Shown here: positions 18,225 through 26,721 of the stretch, piece after piece
Position numbering within the stretch: the first letter of the stretch is position 1
Layout: each line of letters opens with the position of its first letter
NCBI GenBank assembly: GCA_027324795.1
Contig: DAHVSB010000005.1
Span: 1-43,113, forward strand
Reading direction: 5' to 3'
Length of the DNA stretch: 43,113 nucleotides
From: Alcanivoracaceae bacterium
GTDB lineage: Bacteria; Pseudomonadota; Gammaproteobacteria; Pseudomonadales; Alcanivoracaceae
Position numbers and translations under genes: made by a program
Notes under the pieces: model-generated
Told to the model about the DNA's origin: nothing
What the model saw: only the letters and a program-made list of their open reading frames with translations
Database searches by the model: none

Positions 18225-20216
18225 ATGTCTTTAGCACCTCATCAACTTGAACTTTTAAGCCCAGCGCGCGATATCCACATTGCCAAAGAAGCCATCTTGC
18301 ATGGTGCAGATGCAGTTTACATCGGCGGTCCCGGCTTTGGTGCGCGGCACAACGCCGCCAATAGCGTGCAAGATATTTCAAAACTCGTGACGTTTGCCCA
18401 TCGTTTCCACGCCAAAGTATTTGTTACTCTTAATACCATTTTCCATGACGATGAGTTGGACGCAGCTGAGCGGTTAATCCACCAGCTTTATGACGCCGGT
18501 GTGGATGCCCTGATTGTGCAGGATATGGGTGTATTAGAAATGGATATACCACCCATAGAGCTGCACGCAAGCACCCAAACCGATATCCGCACCTTAGAAA
18601 AGGCACAGTTTTTAGATCAAGTGGGTTTTTCTCAGCTGGTGCTGGCCCGCGAATTAAGCCTTGATGAAATTCAACTCATTAGCCAAAACGTGAGTGCCCC
18701 TATTGAGTTTTTTGTTCATGGTGCTTTGTGCGTGGCTTTTTCTGGACAGTGCTATATTTCCCACGCTCAAACAGGGCGCAGCGCCAACCGCGGAGACTGC
18801 TCTCAAGCGTGCCGCTTGCCTTATACACTCAAAGACCATGAGGGCCGCGTGGTGGCCTATGACAAGCATTTGCTCTCTATGAAGGATAACGACCAGACCA
18901 GCAACCTTAGGCAGCTAGTGGATGTGGGGGTGCGTTCTTTTAAAATCGAAGGGCGCTATAAAGATATGGCCTATGTGAAGAACATCACTGCCCATTACCG
19001 CCAAGCCTTAGACGCTATTTTGCAAGATCGTCCTGACTTAGCCCCAGCATCAAGCGGCCGCACTGAGCATTTCTTTATACCTAACCCAGACAAAACCTTT
19101 CACCGCGGCAGCACGGATTATTTTGTGAACGAGCGGAAAATAGATATTGGTGCTTTCGACACGCCTAAGTTTGTGGGTTTGCCCGTGGGTGAGTTGCTGC
19201 AAGTAGCACCCAAACACATCACAGTGCAAACCCAGGTACCTCTCAGTAATGGCGATGGCTTGAATATTATGCACAAGCGTGAAGTGATTGGTTTCCGCGC
19301 TAACACAGTGCAAGAGCTCGCCACGTTTATGAGCGACGATAAGCAGCAGTGGCTGTATCGAGTTGAGCTTAGTGAATCCCCTGCCCTTTTGAGCCAGGTG
19401 CAGCTACCACAGCCCCTTAACCGCAACTTAGATCACTTGTGGCAACAAGCCCTCACCAAAACATCGGCAGAGCGTCGCGTGCCTGTTAGCATTTTTATTA
19501 ATGCCAGCAAAGAACAGCTCAGTGTGACTTTCAGTAGCAGCGACGGTGGTACTGTTGAAGCCACATTGTCTGGGCCTTTTGAGGCAGCACATCAACCGCA
19601 AAAAGCCAGAGAAACCTTACAAAACCTATTAGCGCAGCTGGGCAACTCCATATATTTTGCCGAGCATATTCATCTCCAAGGGGACAGCACTCTATTTATT
19701 GCCGCCTCTCAGCTAAAAACGCTGCGCCGACACCTTGTGGAAAAACTAGATCAAGCGCGTGAGGCTATTCGTCCTCGTGGCAAGCGTAAAGCCGCACAAG
19801 TGCCAGCACCAGCTTATCCTGAAAGCCACCTTACTTTTTTGGCCAACGTGTACAATCATAAAGCACGTAACTTCTATCACCGCCACGGCGTAGAGCTTAT
19901 TGATGCAGCCTATGAGGCCCACGAAGAAGATGGCGAAGTGCCGGTAATGATTACCAAGCATTGCTTGCGCTTTGCTTTCAACCTTTGCCCCAAGCAAGCC
20001 AAAGGCGTCACGGGTGTGCGTACCAAGGTGAAACCCATGCAGCTGATCCACCAAGGCGAAACACTTACCTTGAAGTTTGATTGCAAACCTTGCGAAATGC
20101 ACGTGATGGGTAAAATCAAAGGCAATATTTTTAACAGCCCACAACTAGGAAGCCAAGCAAGCATGGGGCTCTATGACCCCAGTACTGCTCAGGAGCAACC
20201 CATTAAGTGGAAATAG
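18225..20216 (+). CDS. rlhA: 23S rRNA 5-hydroxycytidine C2501 synthase RlhA (U32 family)
   Basis: A 663-residue U32 'peptidase' family protein that matches Escherichia coli RlhA (YdcP, 653) in length and order of blocks. Examples are HQLELLSPARD at the N-terminus, HGADAVYIGGPGFGARHNA, IPPIELHASTQ, the Cys-rich GQCYISHAQTGRSANRGDC and KDNDQTSNL. The C-terminal part adds HRHGVELIDAAYEAHEE, CLRFAFNLCPKQAKG and KFDCKPCEMHV. Conserved cysteines probably hold an Fe-S cluster. RlhA hydroxylates C2501 of 23S rRNA in the peptidyl-transferase centre, with prephenate-dependent chemistry reported for the family. Monocistronic; ends 16 bp before a convergent hydrolase gene. Confidence 0.95.
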   Translation: MSLAPHQLELLSPARDIHIAKEAILHGADAVYIGGPGFGARHNAANSVQDISKLVTFAHRFHAKVFVTLNTIFHDDELDAAERLIHQLYDAGVDALIVQDMGVLEMDIPPIELHASTQTDIRTLEKAQFLDQVGFSQLVLARELSLDEIQLISQNVSAPIEFFVHGALCVAFSGQCYISHAQTGRSANRGDCSQACRLPYTLKDHEGRVVAYDKHLLSMKDNDQTSNLRQLVDVGVRSFKIEGRYKDMAYVKNITAHYRQALDAILQDRPDLAPASSGRTEHFFIPNPDKTFHRGSTDYFVNERKIDIGAFDTPKFVGLPVGELLQVAPKHITVQTQVPLSNGDGLNIMHKREVIGFRANTVQELATFMSDDKQQWLYRVELSESPALLSQVQLPQPLNRNLDHLWQQALTKTSAERRVPVSIFINASKEQLSVTFSSSDGGTVEATLSGPFEAAHQPQKARETLQNLLAQLGNSIYFAEHIHLQGDSTLFIAASQLKTLRRHLVEKLDQAREAIRPRGKRKAAQVPAPAYPESHLTFLANVYNHKARNFYHRHGVELIDAAYEAHEEDGEVPVMITKHCLRFAFNLCPKQAKGVTGVRTKVKPMQLIHQGETLTLKFDCKPCEMHVMGKIKGNIFNSPQLGSQASMGLYDPSTAQEQPIKWK

Positions 20217-20232
20217 CCAGAGTGTTGGGTTT

Positions 20233-21123
20233 CTATCGCAAAAAATCATCCACGGCGGCAAGCACCTCTTGTGGTTTATCCATATGCAGGTGGTGTTTGC
20301 CATCTAGCCACACTTCTGTTTTGTGTTTTAGCGTGCTCAGATAATCGTTCACATACCCCATGCCTGCAATGCCTTGGTTGGCGCCAATAAATAGCGTTGG
20401 GCATTGTATATTGCTCGTTATTTCCAACATTTCTTCTTTCGCCAACCGAACTCCAGAGGTACCTCGCAAACGCGGGTCAGTACGCCAAGCCCACCCTTGC
20501 GCTGACTGCTCCATCCCACGTTCACACAACAAGTAAGCGCTCTCTTCTTCCACTGGGAACATACTGCGCATACGGGCCTTAACTGCTTCCTCAAAAGCCT
20601 GATAAAAGCGAGGTGCTTTGGCTAAAAGCGAGTGATGCTCCTCAATGGCTTTGCGTATATTAGATGGCACTTCACCAACTTCTGTTACTCGCGCGCCTAA
20701 GGCATCAATGGCAACAAACTGAGCCACTCGTTCCGGAAATGCAGCAGCAATCCAACTGGACACCACTGCCCCCATGGAGTGCCCCATTAGGGTGTAACGC
20801 TCCCACCCCATGGCTTCCACCGCCGTGGTAACGTCGAGCAAGTAGTTCATAAAATGAAGAAGTTCGCCTTCGGGAAAAGCGTCAGACAAGCCGTGCCCAT
20901 TAAAATCCAAGGCTAATATCGGGCGTTGAGCCAGTGGGGAAAGCACGTTCTTTTTGGCCGCCTGAATTAAAGGCCAGAAGGAATTAGCGTTATCTAGCCA
21001 ACCGTGTAATGCCACTATCGGTGTTCCCTCACCGGGCCAATAACGGGCAGCTAATTGGCGATTTGCCACTGTAAACACCAACTCATCCGGTTCCACCTTT
21101 TGCTTTAATGCACTGTCACTCAC
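20233..21123 (-). CDS. Alpha/beta hydrolase (downstream member of a pair)
   Basis: A 296-residue alpha/beta-hydrolase fold protein. Oxyanion region ALHGWLDNANSF, DFNGHGLSD loop, nucleophile elbow GHSMGAVVSS with the catalytic Ser, and a late His in DGKHHLHMDKP. No signal peptide. I chose the GTG at 21123: it has AAGGAG seven bases upstream, and its GTGA overlaps the TGA stop of the preceding hydrolase gene, a classic coupling arrangement. An ATG at 21150 would lengthen the protein by nine residues but has no ribosome-binding site. The substrate is unknown; general resemblance is to serine-hydrolase-like/esterase members. Confidence 0.82.
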   Translation of the reverse strand: MSDSALKQKVEPDELVFTVANRQLAARYWPGEGTPIVALHGWLDNANSFWPLIQAAKKNVLSPLAQRPILALDFNGHGLSDAFPEGELLHFMNYLLDVTTAVEAMGWERYTLMGHSMGAVVSSWIAAAFPERVAQFVAIDALGARVTEVGEVPSNIRKAIEEHHSLLAKAPRFYQAFEEAVKARMRSMFPVEEESAYLLCERGMEQSAQGWAWRTDPRLRGTSGVRLAKEEMLEITSNIQCPTLFIGANQGIAGMGYVNDYLSTLKHKTEVWLDGKHHLHMDKPQEVLAAVDDFLR

Positions 21124-21917
21124 GGAAGCACTCCTTGAGCTGTCAGCCATCCGCTAATCACGTCATAGGCTTGTTGCGGCTTTTCCATGGGGAACATATG
21201 GCTGCCGGGTGCAAACAAATGAGTCATGCCATGGTGTTTGCAATGACGGCGTGCTGCTTCATGGAAAAGCGTCTCGGATGTTTCGCCGCTAACTAATAAA
21301 CCTGGCATTTGTAGCTTCGGTTTGCCCATGGTGCTTGGGGGCCCAGAACGAAAAATAGCGACTTCCACATCACGTTTAAACTTAAGGGTAAAACCGCCCT
21401 TCTCATCTGGCACAATGCCTGCGGATAAGTAGTCTTTAAGGCATCTAGGGTCGAAGCGTTGGAAGAATTTCCGACGGCTAAAGTAGCCTTCAACCTCTTG
21501 CCAATTAGGCCAATAATCGCGTCTATTTTTACTTAAACCCGCGGGGGTTAACTTATCACTAAAGCCTAGCGCCATTCCCAAGCGGAAGGGCACACTTGGC
21601 CAACCATTCACCAAAGGTGGGTCAAGCATTATCACCGCGGAAAACCAATCAGGATGGCGCCTTGCCAAGGCAAAGGTGACCACTGCGCCTAAGGAATGTC
21701 CGACGCCAATCACGGGCTTTTTAAAAGGCGCATAATAAGCCTCAAGCTCATCGACCAAGTTGCTCCAGCCGTTATTCACTCGCCACTGCTCAGAGTGCCC
21801 AAGCATCTCCACATAATGCACCTCTGCATCATGCTCGAATGGGGTTAAAAATGTTTTATAACTCGCGCCCGGCAAACCGTTTGCATGGGCAAATATTAAT
21901 GTGGGTCGTTGCGCCAT
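21120..21917 (-). CDS. Alpha/beta hydrolase (upstream member of a pair)
   Basis: A ~265-residue alpha/beta-hydrolase. FAHANGLPGASY replaces the usual HG oxyanion motif with the AHANG variant seen in one bacterial subfamily. The nucleophile is Ser in GVGHSLGAVVTF, an acid candidate is in VIMLDPPLVNGW, and the His is in APGSHMFPMEKP. Start at ATG 21917 (MAQRPT); in-frame GTG and TTG codons upstream are possible but less likely. It is paired with the next hydrolase by a 4-bp GTGA overlap, so the two enzymes are probably made together. They are not obvious duplicates of one another. Substrate unknown. Confidence 0.8.
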   Translation of the reverse strand: MAQRPTLIFAHANGLPGASYKTFLTPFEHDAEVHYVEMLGHSEQWRVNNGWSNLVDELEAYYAPFKKPVIGVGHSLGAVVTFALARRHPDWFSAVIMLDPPLVNGWPSVPFRLGMALGFSDKLTPAGLSKNRRDYWPNWQEVEGYFSRRKFFQRFDPRCLKDYLSAGIVPDEKGGFTLKFKRDVEVAIFRSGPPSTMGKPKLQMPGLLVSGETSETLFHEAARRHCKHHGMTHLFAPGSHMFPMEKPQQAYDVISGWLTAQGVLP

Positions 21918-22012
21918 ATTTTCACTCACTACAAACAAAACAATTTCACAGCCTACCTTAGCTCACGTTTATTCTCACTGACCAAACCCGCAAAGCGGCT
22001 TACGCTATCCCT

Positions 22013-22039
22013 TTGATAATCCTTAAGCTAGTGTACAAT
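22013..22039 (+). promoter_or_regulatory. Candidate promoter of xthA
   Basis: TTGATA at 22013-22018 and TACAAT at 22034-22039. The 15-bp spacer is shorter than ideal. It lies 23 bp upstream of the xthA start in the divergent gap with the hydrolase gene. Confidence 0.35.
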
Positions 22040-22061
22040 GTGCTGATTGATGGAGGTCCAG

Positions 22062-22877
22062 ATGAAATTAATATCTTTTAATGTTAACGGTATCCGCGCA
22101 CGCTTACACCAAATCGAAGAACTTATTAATACGCATCAGCCCGATGTGATTGGTCTACAAGAAATTAAAGTTCACAACGAAGAATTTCCGCTAGAGGCCA
22201 TCGAAAAGCTCGGATATCACGCTTATTTTCACGGCCAAAAAGCACATTATGGTGTGGCTTTTTTAACTAAGCATCCCTTAGAAAGCGTGCAAATGGGTTT
22301 CCCCACAGATGATGAAGACGCTCAAAAGCGCATGATTATAGGCACAATTAAGAGCAGCAGTGGCAAGCTCATAACTGTACTTAACGGCTATTTTCCCCAG
22401 GGCGAAAACCGTGAACATCCTTGGAAGTTCCCTTATAAAAAAGGGTTTTATGAGGACCTACAAAATTATTTAAATAATCATCACTCTGCTGATGAAAAAT
22501 TAGTGGTAATGGGTGACTTTAATATCTCCCCCACGGACGATGATATTGGTATTGGTGAACCCAATCGCAAACGATGGCTACGGGAAGGCAAGTGCAGCTT
22601 TTTACCCGAGGAACGGGAATGGTACGAACGTTTACTAGGATGGGGGCTTGAGGACACTTACCGCCAAATACACCCCGAGGTAACCGATCGTTTTAGCTGG
22701 TTTGATTATCGCTCCCGTGGCTTTAACCGTGACCCCAAACGCGGCTTACGCATCGACACTGTGCTTGCGACTCAACCACTGATGGCCACCCTGCGCGACG
22801 CAGATATTGATTACGAAATTCGCGCCATGGAAAAGCCCTCTGACCATTGCCCTGTATGGGCCACCTTTGATGTCTAG
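22062..22877 (+). CDS. xthA: Exodeoxyribonuclease III
   Basis: A 271-residue AP endonuclease / 3'-5' exonuclease of base-excision repair. It begins [14 protein letters not shown] with the metal-site Asn, has Glu in [12 protein letters not shown], the catalytic DFN in [14 protein letters not shown], and ends with [10 protein letters not shown] carrying the catalytic Asp-His. Length equals Escherichia coli XthA (268). The ATG at 22062 has GGAGG five bases upstream, which fixes the start over the ATG at 22047. The 3' end overlaps the next gene by 8 bp. Confidence 0.97.
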   Translation: MKLISFNVNGIRARLHQIEELINTHQPDVIGLQEIKVHNEEFPLEAIEKLGYHAYFHGQKAHYGVAFLTKHPLESVQMGFPTDDEDAQKRMIIGTIKSSSGKLITVLNGYFPQGENREHPWKFPYKKGFYEDLQNYLNNHHSADEKLVVMGDFNISPTDDDIGIGEPNRKRWLREGKCSFLPEEREWYERLLGWGLEDTYRQIHPEVTDRFSWFDYRSRGFNRDPKRGLRIDTVLATQPLMATLRDADIDYEIRAMEKPSDHCPVWATFDV

Positions 22878-23895
22878 CACTATCAAAATTAATCGCGAGC
22901 AATTTGCTAATCGCCCTTTTATCGAGCGACTCGGGTTCGCCGTGGACGTGGCAATGATATTGCTCGTGATTAGCAACCTAGCGCTAATCTTGTTCGATTG
23001 GTTTTTTTCCGCAGGAGTTGTGCAAGGCTTTTTGGCGCGCCACTTGGCGCATTTTCATGATGTGTATTTACATTATGTACACAATAATTTTGTCACCATT
23101 GATTTAGTTTTTATTGCCATATACCTCACGGAACTCGGGGTACGTTGGGCTGTAGCCATTTATCGCAAAACTCACCACCGTTGGTTCTTCTACCCCTTTG
23201 TGCACTGGTACGATGTACTTGGCTGTATTCCTGTGGGCAGCTTCCGATGGCTCCGGGTGCTGCGTTTGGTCACCTTGCTCCATCGTATGCAGCGCATGGG
23301 TTTAGTGGATCTCAGCGACACTTATCTCGGCCGCACCATCATCAAGTATTACAAAATTATTGTGGAAGAAATCTCTGACCGCGTGGTAATAAATATTTTG
23401 CAAGGTGCCCAGCAAGAAGTCGCAGACGGTGCCCCGCTCCTACACCGTATCGATGAAAATATCATTCAACCACGCAAAGCATTGTTGGCTGAGTTTATTG
23501 CGGACAAAATTGCAGAACTCAGTCGCGAAAGCCACTCGCTTTATCACCAAAGGGCAAGCCTCTACCTCTCTGAGTTGGTGGATAGAAGCTTAACTAAAAC
23601 TCGCCACGGCTCACGCTTAGCCGCCATTCCTATCGCTGGCACACGGCTACGATTACGTATTTCTGACACCGTTAAAGAGGTGGTTGACTCTTTGCTCCAT
23701 GAGTTGGTTGAGGACATTAATTCACCCGACAATAAGGCTGTGCTTGAAGCGTTGGTATTGGATGTGGCCCACTTGGTTATGCCTGAGGGCGACGACCTAA
23801 ATGGGTTCGTGCAACAAATCATTCACGAAGTATTAGACGAAGTTATCGCCCAAGTTGCGGTGAAGCGTTGGCAGCAAGAATTTAATGAGTCTTAA
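22870..23895 (+). CDS. Membrane protein with voltage-sensor-like domain and soluble C-terminal domain
   Basis: A 341-residue protein of unknown function. The N-terminal part looks like helices S1-S4 of ion-channel voltage sensors. S1 spans about 22-46. S2 (74-98) has Asp78 and Glu88 in [18 protein letters not shown]3 has Asp115. S4 (about 124-143) carries Arg126, Arg129, Arg132, then His138/Arg139 and Arg142, mostly at three-residue steps. No S5-pore-S6 segment follows. Instead there are ~190 residues of soluble, helix-rich sequence ([22 protein letters not shown] onward) that I do not recognise. The ATG at 22870 lies inside the last codons of xthA, suggesting co-expression. The domain call is from motif reading only; an 'ion transporter' family label would be the closest. 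Stop codon shared with the opposite gene. Confidence 0.72.
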   Translation: MSSTIKINREQFANRPFIERLGFAVDVAMILLVISNLALILFDWFFSAGVVQGFLARHLAHFHDVYLHYVHNNFVTIDLVFIAIYLTELGVRWAVAIYRKTHHRWFFYPFVHWYDVLGCIPVGSFRWLRVLRLVTLLHRMQRMGLVDLSDTYLGRTIIKYYKIIVEEISDRVVINILQGAQQEVADGAPLLHRIDENIIQPRKALLAEFIADKIAELSRESHSLYHQRASLYLSELVDRSLTKTRHGSRLAAIPIAGTRLRLRISDTVKEVVDSLLHELVEDINSPDNKAVLEALVLDVAHLVMPEGDDLNGFVQQIIHEVLDEVIAQVAVKRWQQEFNES

Positions 23896-24530
23896 TGGGC
23901 TTCCTTCGCATAGCGGCTTGAAAGCGCCCATACTAGCTCCACAAAGGCAGGCTGATTAAAACGCGGCCTGCCCGCTAGCACCAGAGAAAACCGGTACTTG
24001 CCTATTTCTAATGGCCAAAACCCTAACTCACTGTTACCCGCTGGGTTAACAAGCCCCCAAGCTTTGCTGTTTACGCCCAGAGTGCTTTGAAAAAGAGTTT
24101 TGTGGCGATAGTACATAGTGGCAAGAGTCGCCGAAATGGCAGCTAGCTCCTCTGCCGTCCCATGCTCAAAACCGCTCATTGCCATGTAAAACCCCTGAGG
24201 GTCTGCCAACAAAGCAAATTCGCCATCGCAAAGAGGTGAAATCAATTTGGGTAGCAAACGCTCTAGCGGTTCTGAGGAACAGGTTTTGGGTGTATCCAGG
24301 GGTTGCACTAAATTTGAAGCTTGTAGCTTAGCTAGCAAGTTGAGCGCCGCTCCTGCTTCAAGCCCACTCCAACGCTTAATAGCCTCCACACTAAGTAGCG
24401 GAGTGGTTGATTCTGATAAAATATTTAATAAAAGATGATAGCCCGCCCCCTTATCTTCCTGATTCACAACTGCATAAACCCCAGCTGGGGTCAGCATGAT
24501 ATATTTATTATTCATCGATTCATTATGCAT
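23892..24530 (-). CDS. Winged-helix plus roadblock-like protein, last gene of GTPase operon
   Basis: A 212-residue soluble protein without an assigned family. Residues ~25-80 (LLNILSESTTPLLSVEAIKRW then AALNLLAKLQASNLV) read like a winged helix. Residues ~100-205 resemble a roadblock/LC7 fold: DGEFALLADPQGFYMAMSGFE, a long helix EELAAISATLATMYYRH, and later strands (RFSLVLAGRPRF). That would make it the second roadblock-like protein in the operon and a plausible GTPase partner, comparable to the CvnC position in Streptomyces conservons. It overlaps the GTPase gene by 8 bp. The stop TAA shares TTAA with the convergent gene. The fold assignments are my inference and need a profile search. Confidence 0.68.
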   Translation of the reverse strand: MHNESMNNKYIMLTPAGVYAVVNQEDKGAGYHLLLNILSESTTPLLSVEAIKRWSGLEAGAALNLLAKLQASNLVQPLDTPKTCSSEPLERLLPKLISPLCDGEFALLADPQGFYMAMSGFEHGTAEELAAISATLATMYYRHKTLFQSTLGVNSKAWGLVNPAGNSELGFWPLEIGKYRFSLVLAGRPRFNQPAFVELVWALSSRYAKEAH

Positions 24531-25077
24531 GATTCAGCTCAGGGTCAATGGAGTACAGCATGGCTCTCACTAAGGTTTTGATGTCTTTCTTCTCTCGGGC
24601 ATCCACATAAAATAAGGGTGGATTTAAGCCTTTATTCATCAGCTCTTTTAGCATTGCATCGCGCAACAAATCAGGTCGTTCGACTAAGTCCACACGGGAC
24701 AAACCAATAGCTAAACCTGTGTCGGCAATAAGGTCCTTAAAGGCATCAAGGAAAAAGTTCATATCGGTTATCGGTTCTTCTCTCGCTGCATCTAGCAGCA
24801 AAATTAACCCAATTCCACCCTCTACAAGTATCTCCCACATAAAATCAAAGCGCTCTTGCCCTGGCGTCCCATACAAATGAACACTTTGGCCGTCATCAAG
24901 ACGCATGATTCCGTAATCAAGGGAAGTGGTGGTAAGTGATTTACGCTGTGCCGTTTCATCTGAGGCTTTTTGCTCTGTGGTGACGGGTGGAATATCGGAC
25001 AAAGCTGCGATGGCAGTGGTTTTTCCTGCGCCCACGGGCCCAGTAAAAATAATCTTATAATGTGCTCTAGCTGTCAT
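24523..25077 (-). CDS. Small Ras-like/MglA-type GTPase
   Basis: A 184-residue GTP-binding protein of the bacterial group (COG2229-like) that includes Streptomyces CvnD and is related to Myxococcus MglA. G1 is GPVGAGKT (residues 13-20). G3 is GTPGQE around 70-75, with Gly where Ras has the Asp of DTAGQE; MglA-type proteins also lack this Asp. The G4 position is SRVD (127-130) instead of NKxD. Hydrophobic strands GLILLLDAA and PLFYVDARE fit the G-domain. It would switch between GTP and GDP states in the cytoplasm, probably controlled by the roadblock proteins of the same operon. ATGA overlap of 4 bp with the upstream pseudo-receiver gene and 8-bp overlap with the downstream gene. Confidence 0.88.
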   Translation of the reverse strand: MTARAHYKIIFTGPVGAGKTTAIAALSDIPPVTTEQKASDETAQRKSLTTTSLDYGIMRLDDGQSVHLYGTPGQERFDFMWEILVEGGIGLILLLDAAREEPITDMNFFLDAFKDLIADTGLAIGLSRVDLVERPDLLRDAMLKELMNKGLNPPLFYVDAREKKDIKTLVRAMLYSIDPELNHA

Positions 25078-26204
25078 GATGCGGCATCCACTGTAAGGCG
25101 TTCAAGAACTTTACTTAAAAAGCGACGCAAAGGGCGCTTGGTGTTCATGGCACTGCTTTTTCCTGTAAAAGTATCAAAGCTTAATAACTGATTAGCGTTA
25201 ATTGCGCTAAGATAACTAAACACAAATCGTTGGGGGATACCCAGCTTCTCGCAAAGCTCAACAGGTGTGTGAGGCGCCGCCACTAACGCAGCAGTAAGCT
25301 GCAAAGCATACGGAATTTCCATGTAACAAGTGATATTTGGCCAGTTTTTGAGCGACACCTTTTGGTCAAAGTCAATATTTGAGGTCAGCCTGCCCCGCGC
25401 TGTCCATAAAGCTACCTTCCATAACAACGCTTTCGTAAACTCCGTGGTGGCTTGAGGTAATGGTTCGTTTAACTCCTTAGTGGTTAATTTAATTTGTTCA
25501 GAATCCAAGCGCACAATACTCATAGCGCGAAGCATAATGTCCTTCAGGCCCACTTCAACACAACCCAGCTGGGGAATAATTCTAATAGCGCCGGGCAAAG
25601 CCTTGCCATATAAACTACCTGTTATTTGCAGCGACTTGCCGGTGTTATTTGCCTGTATCACCGCTTTTTTAAGCTCACCTAAAAAATAGTTATTAGGATT
25701 ATAAACGCGCGTTTTCCTAGCACTTTTATCCTTTAGGTCTATTTCATTGACATCGCCAAATAATTGATTGTCAGCTTCTGAGGCCATTTTATTGGCTGCG
25801 CCTTGGGCGGTGAGCTTTTCGACATCCTGCTTAGGCACTGGTGTATTAAAAGATGGCTCAGGGGCTTTCTTCGCTAAAAAGTCTTTGATTTCATCAATGC
25901 TTTGTCTGAGCTTCTCCATGTTCATGGGCTTTTGTAAAAACAAAGCATTATTTTTCGCTTGCTCGCGTATCGATAAGACCAGAGCTAGAGTATGTGGAAA
26001 AGCATGGCGGAATAACTCCCATGTTTTAGAGGGATTAGGCGTATCAAGCTCCACTATGGCAAAATCAGCAGGTTCACTTTCCACTAACAAACAATCTCGC
26101 CAACGTGCTCCAGCAAATAACTGACGCATCATAGACTCATTGCGTTCATTAAAACCAAATAAAACCACACGCACTGGTGTGCCTTGAGCAACAGCTTGAC
26201 TCAT
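25074..26204 (-). CDS. Pseudo-receiver protein with C-terminal helix-turn-helix-like region
   Basis: A 376-residue protein with no exact family name. Residues ~10-110 follow a response-regulator receiver plan: strand VRVVLFGFNE, strand 3 DFAIVELDTPNP, strand 4 LALVLS with Ser78, and strand 5 FLQKPM with the conserved Lys92-Pro93. The acid pocket after strand 1 is missing. The residue aligned with the phospho-acceptor Asp is Glu52 (or possibly Asp54). A polar linker follows, then a mixed domain (about 165-260; ITGSLYGKALPGAIRI) slightly like DUF4388. Last comes a HTH-like segment (ELCEKLGIPQRFVFSYLSAI) near 310-340. TGAGGA at the start overlaps the previous gene's stop. It probably relays signal to the GTPase; this is inference. 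Confidence 0.7.
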   Translation of the reverse strand: MSQAVAQGTPVRVVLFGFNERNESMMRQLFAGARWRDCLLVESEPADFAIVELDTPNPSKTWELFRHAFPHTLALVLSIREQAKNNALFLQKPMNMEKLRQSIDEIKDFLAKKAPEPSFNTPVPKQDVEKLTAQGAANKMASEADNQLFGDVNEIDLKDKSARKTRVYNPNNYFLGELKKAVIQANNTGKSLQITGSLYGKALPGAIRIIPQLGCVEVGLKDIMLRAMSIVRLDSEQIKLTTKELNEPLPQATTEFTKALLWKVALWTARGRLTSNIDFDQKVSLKNWPNITCYMEIPYALQLTAALVAAPHTPVELCEKLGIPQRFVFSYLSAINANQLLSFDTFTGKSSAMNTKRPLRRFLSKVLERLTVDAAS

Positions 26205-26214
26205 AAAGATTTCC

Positions 26215-26700
26215 TCACTTCAGCAAAGCTGCAATAGCTCCCCAATTGAGCTCACTCCAAAGACTCATTTCACAGGGCTCCTCTAGTTGGGTCCTATCCC
26301 CTTCTAACCCAAGACTAAATAGCGAATATACTGCTGATGGTGCAGCAGCATCCAAGGTGACACCTGTATGTGCTCGTTCCAAGAAAAATGAAAGTTGCTC
26401 TTCGGTTAAGAATGAAGTTGCTAGCGATAGCATTTCTGCCCTAATAGCTTGGCCTTTTCCGCCTAAGACCAAACAAAAATCAAGCAATGCGGCATAAATT
26501 TTGGCATTGTCTTCATCCATTATCGCCACATGGATTCTTTGCACATGTTGCAACAGCGCTTTAGGTTTGTTTGCCAAGAAATGTAATAGGTGCTTGTGCG
26601 CCGCTTCCAAATCCCACGCAATGGGTTTAAATCCTTTTTCTTCCTCTAAACCAAAAGCAGGCACGGCTTGGATATCGTAGCTATCGTTGGAATTTTGCAT
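26215..26700 (-). CDS. Conserved-looking hypothetical protein of GTPase operon
   Basis: A 161-residue soluble, mainly helical protein that I do not recognise. Visible features: an acidic N-terminus, repeated helices (DLEAAHKHLLHFLANKP, LQHVQRIHVAIMDEDNAKIYAALLDFCLVLGG), and no signal peptide or membrane span. The helical-pair look could suit a protein-protein adapter. It is translated from ATG 26700 with GGGGGT upstream and stops 10 bp before the pseudo-receiver gene, whose ribosome-binding site overlaps its stop codon. Its only functional clue is its place inside the roadblock/PAS/GTPase operon. Confidence 0.7.
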   Translation of the reverse strand: MQNSNDSYDIQAVPAFGLEEEKGFKPIAWDLEAAHKHLLHFLANKPKALLQHVQRIHVAIMDEDNAKIYAALLDFCLVLGGKGQAIRAEMLSLATSFLTEEQLSFFLERAHTGVTLDAAAPSAVYSLFSLGLEGDRTQLEEPCEMSLWSELNWGAIAALLK

Positions 26701-26721
26701 GGCACAAGCACCCCCTACAAA

